From the NCBI GenBank assembly GCA_903843965.1, contig CAIMRY010000027.1:1-46088 (forward strand): DNA of 46,088 bases, given 5' to 3'. Source of the DNA: an uncultured delta proteobacterium. Lineage in GTDB: Bacteria > Desulfobacterota > Desulfovibrionia > Desulfovibrionales > Desulfovibrionaceae. The translations under genes and the position numbers were made by a program. This document shows positions 31,890 to 38,240 of the stretch, piece by piece. Position 1 is the stretch's first letter. Each line of letters starts with the position of its first letter. The notes under the pieces are model-generated. The model saw nothing but the letters and a program-made list of their open reading frames with translations. It had not been told where the DNA came from and did no database searches.

Positions 31890-33584
31890 ATGCGCTACGA
31901 ACTCCGCCTCATGGACACCTTGTCCGGCGTCGGCTGCTTTGCCGCCCACCCCGGCCCGAACCTGTCCTTTGCCGAGATGCTGGCCCGCCTGCGCCAGCAC
32001 CCGCTGGACGACTTCATGCACCAGCACCTGTTGTTCAAGCTGGGCGAACACCGCACCAGGAAGTTCGAGAAGCTCATCGAGGAGGTGCAACAGGACGGGC
32101 AATGCATTGACCCGGTGCTGGCGGCCCTGCTGGTCGAGGCCTGCCTGGGGCATGAGCGCTTCGCCCACCTGCTGCCGCGCCTGGCCGGGCTGGACCTGCG
32201 CGAGATAGCCCGCCACACCCCGGCGGTGCACATCCGCTCTCACCTGTTGCCCGACCAGCCACTGCACAACGAGTGGACCATGCGCATGCAGATGAACATC
32301 GTGGCCCACGAGACCCTGGCCGCGCCGGACGAAATCGGCCTGGCCGCGCCCTACGCCCGGGCCGACCTGCCGCCCCCCGTCACGGTCACGGCAGCCGACA
32401 TGCGCCAGCGCCTGGCCCCGGTGCTGCCGCCGCCCCTGGCCCGCCGCCCGGCGCAGGAGACCTCGGCCCTGGCCCTGGAAAAGCTCACGGAGAAAAACGT
32501 CTTCGTCGGCCAGGAGATGCGCCACAAGGCCTCCCTCAGCCCCATCGCGCTTCTGCGCATGTGGCTGGTGGAGCTTTCGGTCAAAAGCGGCGGCCTGAGC
32601 TACAGCCTGTCGGGCCTGCAGACGAGCTACGGCCGCGGCCTCGACATCGAAGGCGCGCGCGCCTCCTACCTGATGGAGGTGGCCGAGCGCGTGAGCTCGT
32701 ACGCCAGCATCGGCAAGCGCGGCGTCATGGGCCTGGCCCGGCCCTGCCCGCTCACCGTCGGCTCCTACGACGAAGTCACAGCCAGCAGCCACTCCCTGGA
32801 CCTCTCGCGCGTGCGCCTGGAAGTGCCGTACGCAGGCCAGCGCATCTTCTGGATGCCCGGCGAGGAACGCTTTGCGGAGGGCCTGCGGCCCAGCCTCGTG
32901 CCGGTGCAGTTCGTGTATCTCTTCTGCAACATGGAGGAGCAGAGCCTGTTCAGCGCGCTGGGCTCCACGGGCCTGGCTGCGGGCAACACCCTGGCCGAGG
33001 CCAAGGTGCACGCCCTGGGCGAGGCTCTGGAGCGCGACGCCGAGGCCGTGACCCCCTTCGACCTCTCGCGCTGCTTCCGGCTCACAGCCCGCGACGAGAC
33101 CGTGGCGCGCCTGCTGGCCGACTACGAGGAGGCGAAGCTCAACGTCTGGTTCATGGACTGCACCTCGGAGTTCGGGGTGCCCTGCTACAAGGCCGTGGTG
33201 CTGGGCCGCCATGGCGACGTGAACAAGGGCATGGGCGCGCACCTATCCGGCCCCAGGGCGGCGGTGTCGGCCATGACCGAGATCCCGTATCCCTTCCCCG
33301 GCCCGGCCACCCTGCCCGTGCCCGAGAATCTTCCCGTGCGCGTGCTGGAGGACCTGCCCGACTACTCCACCGGCAGCGCCGAGGGCGACCTCATGGTGCT
33401 GGAGCAAACGCTGGTGGAGAACGGCTATCCTCCGACTTACGTGGACCTGACGCGCGCGGACCTGGGCATTCCGTCCGTGCGGGCGCTGGTGCCGGGGCTG
33501 GAGTGGGTGGCCGACTTCGACCGCTTCTCGCGCCTGTCGCCCCGGCTGTATGCCAACTATCTGCGCCAGTTCGGGGCCTTGTAG
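31890..33584 (+). CDS. YcaO-domain protein
   Basis: A 564-aa protein. The last roughly 370 residues form a YcaO domain: SGLQTSYGRGLDIEGARASY, LMEVAERVSSY, LAAGNTLAEAKVHALGEALE, RDAEAV and LVPGLEW. YcaO enzymes use ATP to activate peptide backbone amides for azoline, thioamide or amidine formation; the Glu-rich nucleotide-site motifs are present. The first roughly 190 residues are an unrecognised helical domain. No precursor peptide, dehydrogenase or TfuA gene is adjacent, so this is a stand-alone type whose target is unknown. ATG 31890 follows AGGAG. Confidence 0.85.
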   Translation: MRYELRLMDTLSGVGCFAAHPGPNLSFAEMLARLRQHPLDDFMHQHLLFKLGEHRTRKFEKLIEEVQQDGQCIDPVLAALLVEACLGHERFAHLLPRLAGLDLREIARHTPAVHIRSHLLPDQPLHNEWTMRMQMNIVAHETLAAPDEIGLAAPYARADLPPPVTVTAADMRQRLAPVLPPPLARRPAQETSALALEKLTEKNVFVGQEMRHKASLSPIALLRMWLVELSVKSGGLSYSLSGLQTSYGRGLDIEGARASYLMEVAERVSSYASIGKRGVMGLARPCPLTVGSYDEVTASSHSLDLSRVRLEVPYAGQRIFWMPGEERFAEGLRPSLVPVQFVYLFCNMEEQSLFSALGSTGLAAGNTLAEAKVHALGEALERDAEAVTPFDLSRCFRLTARDETVARLLADYEEAKLNVWFMDCTSEFGVPCYKAVVLGRHGDVNKGMGAHLSGPRAAVSAMTEIPYPFPGPATLPVPENLPVRVLEDLPDYSTGSAEGDLMVLEQTLVENGYPPTYVDLTRADLGIPSVRALVPGLEWVADFDRFSRLSPRLYANYLRQFGAL

Positions 33585-33645
33585 GCAGATTCCCTGCTCT
33601 CGCGCGTTGACGCTGCCCCGGCCAAACATGTAGGGAAAGCCCACT

Positions 33646-33732
33646 GCCCGGGTGGCGAAACTGGTAGACGCAAGGGACTTAAAATCCCTCAACCTTCGGG
33701 TTATGCGGGTTCGATTCCCGCCCTGGGCACCA
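33646..33732 (+). tRNA. tRNA-Leu (UAA)
   Basis: An 87-nt tRNA with a long variable arm. The acceptor GCCCGGG (33646-33652) pairs with CCTGGGC (33722-33728), discriminator A and encoded CCA follow. The anticodon loop CTTAAAA gives anticodon TAA. GGTTCGATTCC is the T arm. Its 3' half from the anticodon stem onward is the left repeat of an integrated element. TTGACG at about 33609 is a possible -35 box. Confidence 0.95.
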
Positions 33733-33733
33733 A
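33676..33733 (+). repeat. attL: 58-bp direct repeat in the tRNA-Leu 3' half
   Basis: Identical to 42970-43027 over 58 bp, from the anticodon stem through the CCA plus one base. The bases flanking each copy differ. This is the expected core of a tyrosine-integrase tRNA attachment site. Confidence 0.95.
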
Positions 33734-33743
33734 TTATATCGAT

Positions 33744-33780
33744 ATGATAGCGCGGCATACTGTTCGCGCTATCATTTCTT
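33744..33780 (+). terminator. Element-borne terminator after tRNA-Leu
   Basis: ATGATAGCGCG (33744-33754) pairs perfectly with CGCGCTATCAT (33765-33775), loop 10 nt, followed by ttctt. It starts 11 bp inside the element and would terminate the tRNA transcript before the cargo. Confidence 0.7.
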
Positions 33781-33800
33781 GTTTGCCTGAGTTCGATTTT

Positions 33801-33820
33801 TGTCCCCCACCTGTCCCCCA
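33801..33820 (+). repeat. Left integrase arm-type sites
   Basis: TGTCCCCCA at 33801-33809 and 33812-33820, an 11-bp periodic pair. The same pair with the same spacing lies near the right end (42831-42850). Location and pairing fit arm-binding sites of the integrase. Confidence 0.65.
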
Positions 33821-34101
33821 TTATTATTGAAAGGCGAGCCATCTCCGATCAACCCCAGCCATCCCCCAGAGAAAGGCCCCCACCCCCTCGAAGGTTCTTC
33901 GGCCTTCTCCTACAGTCGCGCCATGGGTCGCGCTCCGTCTGGACTCCAGCAAATTGCGATCTTCCCTAATTGGGGAAGATCACCGTAGTCACTTGGCTCG
34001 GAAAACAACGGCCAAGCTAATATTTCAGCGCCCTTGCTCTTTTCACGGACTCTCTGCTATCACTACATCTAAGAATTCCCCCCCCCATTTGGAGGCCGCC
34101 A
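33821..34101. promoter_or_regulatory. Upstream region of the caspase-SUMF1 gene
   Basis: A gene-free stretch. GATCTTCCC (33958-33966) and GGGAAGATC (33973-33981) form a 9-bp inverted repeat around TAATTG. TTGCTC with TATCAC 18 bp later (from about 34034) is a possible promoter. A nine-C tract (34078-34086) sits just before the GGAGG ribosome site. Confidence 0.45.
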
Positions 34102-36096
34102 GTGCGTAGATCCAGAATAGCCATTTCGCTGTTGATCTCCATTGCGCTAGTCCTCCTGTGTGCCCCAGCCCAAGCCGAGCGTCGCACTGCCCTTGTCATC
34201 GGCAACGCCGCGTATCGCACAGCCTCCCTGAAAAATCCCGCCAACGATGCCCGGGACATGGCCGCAACCCTGAAGAGTCTTGGCTTCGAGGTCTCACTCG
34301 TAACGGACGCCACGCTCCAGCAGATGGAGTCGGCAGTGCGCGAATTCGGCCTAAAGCTTCGCCAGGGTGGTGTGGGTCTGTTTTACTACGCCGGGCATGG
34401 GGTCCAGGTGGCAGGTGAGAACTACCTTGTCCCAGTGAACGCGGTGATCCAGTCAGAAGGGGATGTAAAGTTCGGTGCGCTTAACGCCGGGCTGGTGCTG
34501 GCCAAGATGGAAGACGCTGGCAACGGGCTCAATGTTGTCATCCTAGATGCCTGCCGGAGCAACCCCTTTGCCCGCAGTTTCCGCAGTGCAGAGCAGGGAT
34601 TGGCAAAGATGGACGCACCTACGGGCTCGCTAATTGCCTACTCGACCTCACCAGGAAAGGTCGCCTCTGACGGTGGTGGCAAGAACGGCCTGTACACACA
34701 GCATCTCCTGAACAACATCACCACGCCGGGCCTTTCTGTGGAGGAATTGTTCAAGCGCGTGCGCCAAGGCGTGGCGGGCGACTCAGCCAGGAAACAGGTT
34801 CCTTGGGAGGCGTCGAGCCTTATCGGGCAGTTCTCTTTCGCAGGGAGCGTTCAGGTAGCCTCCCTTGGCTCTTCCGCCCCGACTTTTTCCGTCCCCGCCT
34901 ATACTGCTCCTGCCGCACCGGCGATGCCGTCTGCTCCGCAGGCGACGGACGTGGACTTCGGGAGTATCGAGCAGAAGGCAGGCAAACGGGCAGAAACTGA
35001 GGTGGCCGCGAAGAAGCAGTGGGCGGATTGGCTGACGAGCATGAAGGGCGCGGTGGCCAAGGCCCAGACCCTGGAGAAGAAGCCTGGGGTGAGCGCCTCG
35101 GACAAGGCCGAGGCCTGGCTGCTCTTGGCCTCGAAGTACACGCAGAAGAGCCCGTACGGCGACGAGGACGATGCGTTGCGGGCGCGCATGGCCAAGCAAG
35201 CGGACTACTGGACCGACAAGGCCAAGGCGGAAGTTGCTGCCCAGGTAAAGAACGAGGAGGCGCGTAAGGCGGCAGAACTTAAACGTCAAGAAAAGGCGCA
35301 GCGATTTGCCCAGGCGAAAGCGGACGCTGAAGCGGCGGCCCCTGGCGCGGCTCCGGCATCTGGCTCCCCAGGCAAGACCTGGCGCGATCCTGTGACCGGC
35401 ATAGCGTTTGTTTGGGTGCCTGGGGGCACGTTTGAAATGGGCTGCGGCTCCAGGACGAGCGATTGCCGCCAATATACCGATCAACCCTTGCACACGGTGC
35501 ATTTGAATGGCTTTTGGCTGGGCATATACACTGTGACACAGGGACAGTGGAAGAAGGTGATGGGTAGCAACCCCTCAAGGTTCCAGAAGGGCGATAATTA
35601 TCCGGTGGAAATGGTCTCTTGGCATGATGCAAAGGAATTCATATCGCGTATGAACGCAAAGGGTTCCGCAAAATTTCGTTTACCTACTGGTGCGGAGTGG
35701 GAATACGCCGCACGCTCCGGCGGCAAGCCGGAACCAGACTCAAAGAGTTACAACTTTGGCAGCATTGCCTGGTTTGTGAGCAACAGTGGCGGCTCCACAC
35801 ATGAGGTGGGAACTAAGTTCCCTAACGGCTTGGGCCTCTACGATATGAGAGGGAACGTCTTCCAATGGTGCGAGGACGTGAAAATCATCTACTCTGACAT
35901 CTTAAAAACTAATCCAGAATTGTCTCCTTTCATCCTAAAAGATAATCAGCTCTCGCATGAAAGCTGGGCGTATCGAGTAATCCGTGGTGGCAGTTGGCGT
36001 AGCATACCACGGGATTTGCACGCAGCATACCAAACCGCCAACCCGCCCATCACATGCACCGACAGCATAGGATTCCGCATCGTGCGGTCAAACTAA
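34102..36096 (+). CDS. Secreted caspase-like protease fused to SUMF1/FGE domain
   Basis: A 664-aa protein, GTG start with GGAGG 8 bp upstream. A Sec signal peptide covers about residues 1-25. Residues 27-245 are a caspase/metacaspase-like peptidase (TALVIGNAAY, NPANDARDMAATLKSLGF) with catalytic His99 in YYAGHGVQ and Cys151 in LDACRSNPF. A charged helical, probably coiled-coil linker (290-415) leads to a SUMF1/FGE-type domain (about 425-662): AFVWVPGGTFEMGCGS, LPTGAEWEYAARSG, YDMRGNVFQW, VIRGGSW and IGFRIV. The paired Cys of true formylglycine-generating enzymes are not evident, so this domain probably binds rather than oxidises. The 3' end is more AT-rich than the 5' end. It heads the element cargo; a defence or envelope-stress role is inference. 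Confidence 0.9.
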   Translation: MRRSRIAISLLISIALVLLCAPAQAERRTALVIGNAAYRTASLKNPANDARDMAATLKSLGFEVSLVTDATLQQMESAVREFGLKLRQGGVGLFYYAGHGVQVAGENYLVPVNAVIQSEGDVKFGALNAGLVLAKMEDAGNGLNVVILDACRSNPFARSFRSAEQGLAKMDAPTGSLIAYSTSPGKVASDGGGKNGLYTQHLLNNITTPGLSVEELFKRVRQGVAGDSARKQVPWEASSLIGQFSFAGSVQVASLGSSAPTFSVPAYTAPAAPAMPSAPQATDVDFGSIEQKAGKRAETEVAAKKQWADWLTSMKGAVAKAQTLEKKPGVSASDKAEAWLLLASKYTQKSPYGDEDDALRARMAKQADYWTDKAKAEVAAQVKNEEARKAAELKRQEKAQRFAQAKADAEAAAPGAAPASGSPGKTWRDPVTGIAFVWVPGGTFEMGCGSRTSDCRQYTDQPLHTVHLNGFWLGIYTVTQGQWKKVMGSNPSRFQKGDNYPVEMVSWHDAKEFISRMNAKGSAKFRLPTGAEWEYAARSGGKPEPDSKSYNFGSIAWFVSNSGGSTHEVGTKFPNGLGLYDMRGNVFQWCEDVKIIYSDILKTNPELSPFILKDNQLSHESWAYRVIRGGSWRSIPRDLHAAYQTANPPITCTDSIGFRIVRSN

Positions 36097-36125
36097 ATTC
36101 ATGGGTTCATAATAGGAGAAAAGCC

Positions 36126-36476
36126 ATGTTTAGACGACTAGCCATATTCTCTATGTGCTTGATTCTGTTTGCTGGGACAGCTTATGCGCAAGACTATTAC
36201 CAGCAGGAGATGCAGCGGCAACAGATGCAGCAACAACGCCAATTCCAACTCCAGCAGCAGGAGTTTCAGCGGCAGCAGATGGAGCTGCAACAGCAGCAGA
36301 TGCAGCAGCAGCAAAGGAATTTTGAACAAAACCAGCAACTACAAAGACAGCAACAGATGATGCCGCAAGTCCCATATGGAAGTAGCACTGATAGCATGTA
36401 CAAGCAGCCACAGCAGCGAGTTATTCAGCAACCCCAACCAGCTAGAAATACCGACAGTATGTACATACGATATTGA
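36126..36476 (+). CDS. Gln-rich secreted protein
   Basis: A 116-aa protein with a signal peptide (residues 1-22, ending GTAYAQ). The mature chain is dominated by Gln, with Met, Arg and Phe interspersed (residues about 25-80), then two similar short motifs, STDSMYKQ and NTDSMYIRY. The Gln tract is encoded by CAG/CAA runs prone to slippage. Low-complexity Gln chains often form coiled coils or assemblies. ATG 36126 has AGGAG 8 bp upstream, and it follows the caspase-SUMF1 gene by 29 bp, so they likely form one operon. Function unknown. Confidence 0.8.
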   Translation: MFRRLAIFSMCLILFAGTAYAQDYYQQEMQRQQMQQQRQFQLQQQEFQRQQMELQQQQMQQQQRNFEQNQQLQRQQQMMPQVPYGSSTDSMYKQPQQRVIQQPQPARNTDSMYIRY

Positions 36477-36542
36477 CAGTTCTGCCGACAGTTATGTTGT
36501 TCCTCAGAATTGTCCACAACGAATCAAAACCATGGAGTGGCT

Positions 36543-37085
36543 ATGAAAATATTTATCGCTCTAATCCCGATGTTTGCTGTGCTTTGTGGTTGTTCTCATA
36601 CTTTGACGTTGCCGTATCAGCCGACGACAACAGCAGAACTAAAGGGGAATATAGAGGTGGATAATTTTAAGTATTTTCCAAGGCCCGGTGTAAAACAGAA
36701 TCAAGTACGTAACACTGCGGCTGGAACGATTTACTTAACGGAAAACGTCGAAGATTTTTACTGTAATGCGCTGAAAAGGGAAATGCGGCAGGCAACGCTT
36801 TCACTTAAGCCGGGTGCTAAATGTAAGCTTTCTGGGGAAGTCAATGACTTTGCCATGGACGACCTTGGGTATTCGGTTACTTACATTAGCAACGTGCATT
36901 ACGTGTTAACTGACACAAGCGGGAAGGCGCTGTATGATAACATCTTTGACATTAGGTTTGAAACGTCAAAGTTTCTTGTGGCACAGGCTGTTTTTGCAAA
37001 TATTAACAAAACAATATCTGACAATATAGGCAAATTGCTCACGGACCAAACCTTCTCTGATGTTGTAGCAGCATCCTGCCAATAA
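36543..37085 (+). CDS. Lipoprotein of unknown function
   Basis: A 180-aa lipoprotein. The signal sequence MKIFIALIPMFAVLCGC ends in a lipobox with the acylated Cys at 17. The mature domain alternates strands and turns (TAELKGNIEVDNFKYFP, AGTIYLTENVEDFYCNALKR, CKLSGEVNDFAMDDLGYSVT) in the way YajG-like envelope lipoproteins do, which is only a resemblance. The sequence is AT-rich compared with the host. ATG 36543 follows GGAG. It lies 66 bp after the Gln-rich gene, on the same strand, with the glycine-zipper lipoprotein gene 12 bp after its stop. Confidence 0.78.
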   Translation: MKIFIALIPMFAVLCGCSHTLTLPYQPTTTAELKGNIEVDNFKYFPRPGVKQNQVRNTAAGTIYLTENVEDFYCNALKREMRQATLSLKPGAKCKLSGEVNDFAMDDLGYSVTYISNVHYVLTDTSGKALYDNIFDIRFETSKFLVAQAVFANINKTISDNIGKLLTDQTFSDVVAASCQ

Positions 37086-37097
37086 CAGGAGCACAGC

Positions 37098-37577
37098 ATG
37101 AGAATATGTGTCCGTTTACTGCTTTCTGGCGTACTTTTGTTTGTTTTTGGTTGTACAACGTACCAAACAGCATCTACTTATAATCGGAATCAGCTGGGTC
37201 GTGCCGCCACGGTTATGTCCGGCGTTGTTCTTTCTTTGCGTGAAGTAAATCTTGAGGGCACAGAATCTGGCATTGGTGCTGGATCAGGAGCTGTAGTCGG
37301 TGGTACAGCTGGATCACGCGTTGGTGGAGATGTGCGGACTAACATCATTGGAGCTGTTGGTGGTGCTGTAGCAGGCGGATTGGCAGGAGCTGCAATAGAG
37401 AGTGGTGTGACTCAAGGTAAGGCCATCGAGTTCATTATCAAGCAAGACAATGGCCAGACATTTGCTGTCGTTCAGTCGAATGAAGAAAACCTTAAGTCTG
37501 GCGATCGTGTGCTGATACTGCGGTCCGATAAGGTGAGAATCATCAGAGACGCTCCCAACCAACCAGTCAAGAGTTAA
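37098..37577 (+). CDS. Glycine-zipper lipoprotein (SlyB/Pcp-like)
   Basis: A 159-aa outer-membrane-type lipoprotein: lipobox LFVFGC with Cys at 19, then VVLSLREVNLEGTESGIGAG, a glycine-zipper pair of helices (GAVVGGTAGSRVGG and IIGAVGGAVAGGLAGAAIES) and a C-terminal SH3-like strand region (AIEFIIKQDNGQTFAVVQ, GDRVLILRSDKVRII). This is the SlyB/Pcp (17-kDa antigen) architecture. SlyB-type proteins bind LPS and shape outer-membrane stress domains. The start is 12 bp after the previous stop, behind aggag. It closes the cargo run and faces the convergent zinc-ribbon gene. Confidence 0.88.
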   Translation: MRICVRLLLSGVLLFVFGCTTYQTASTYNRNQLGRAATVMSGVVLSLREVNLEGTESGIGAGSGAVVGGTAGSRVGGDVRTNIIGAVGGAVAGGLAGAAIESGVTQGKAIEFIIKQDNGQTFAVVQSNEENLKSGDRVLILRSDKVRIIRDAPNQPVKS

Positions 37578-37602
37578 GCTGTTATTATTGAATGGTGTGT
37601 AG

Positions 37603-38100
37603 CTATTGCGCACGTTTTTCGGGCCTAACAAACTGCGAAGCGTACCCCAGTTCGTGGCAAGCCTTGCACCAGAAGTGCATCCCGCCGGAATATAGGATTT
37701 GGGCGGCCCTGCCGCATTTCGGACAAAGGGCACAAAGGCGGTTACGCCCCATCTTGGCCAGCGGGATGCGCTGCTGCGTGAACTCCCAGGAGTTGTCTCT
37801 TAGAGGCGCGGAGCGGACGGTGAGCAGTAGGACATCCTCCAGGGCCTCCAGGTTGATCTCTGCCACCTTGTAGGCCGATTTTAGCCAGCTATGTGTGACT
37901 TTGCCGGGTATGAGGTGCCCGGCCTTCTTGAGCCTACGGAAGTCCAGGGCGAGCATGTCCTCAACCCGACTACGCCAGCCAGGTCGACCAGAACCTATTC
38001 CACCCATGCCGATACCGCCTTTTTTCGAATCACTTTTTGAATAGGCACGGGGAGAGAGAAGAAATTCACGCTTGGTTGGCCAAATAGACTTCTCTGTCAT
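37603..38100 (-). CDS. Zinc-ribbon mobile-element protein
   Basis: A 165-aa protein of a small family common on phages and integrative elements, with GGIGSGRPGWRSRVEDMLAL near its N terminus and a C-terminal zinc ribbon CPKCGRAAQILY to FWCKACHELGY (CxxC plus CxxC). The start is uncertain: ATG 38100 gives a basic N-terminal arm, while ATG 38007 begins exactly at the conserved MGGIGSGR. A GTG at 38106 is also in frame. It lies downstream of the primase gene across a repeat-rich gap. A DNA-binding or recruitment role is likely; function unknown. Confidence 0.65.
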   Translation of the reverse strand: MTEKSIWPTKREFLLSPRAYSKSDSKKGGIGMGGIGSGRPGWRSRVEDMLALDFRRLKKAGHLIPGKVTHSWLKSAYKVAEINLEALEDVLLLTVRSAPLRDNSWEFTQQRIPLAKMGRNRLCALCPKCGRAAQILYSGGMHFWCKACHELGYASQFVRPEKRAQ

Positions 38101-38237
38101 ACCCACATTACTCTAATTACTCTTGGCCCCATCAGCCCACCCGTGGGCACAGGGGGCTAACCCTTTAGTCACCCCCTACCTTACTCTGGTTACTGTGTAG
38201 GGGGAGGACTGCGGAGAGTAACCAGAGTAATGTGGGT
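38101..38237. repeat. Inverted-repeat cluster between primase and zinc-ribbon genes
   Basis: A 23-bp arm (38101-38123) and its near-perfect inverted copy (38215-38237, two mismatches) share acccacattactct and agagtaatgtgggt. A further direct ttactctggttact lies at 38181-38194. Between them are GCCCAC-CC-GTGGGC (38135-38148) and CCCCCTAC/GTAGGGGG (38172-38179, 38197-38204). It resembles an iteron origin or multi-site operator. Confidence 0.75.
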
Positions 38238-38240
38238 GTA

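Noticed and set aside
33243-33842. Minus-strand frame across tRNA-Leu and the YcaO 3' end
   Set aside because: It runs through a structural tRNA and the antisense of a good gene.
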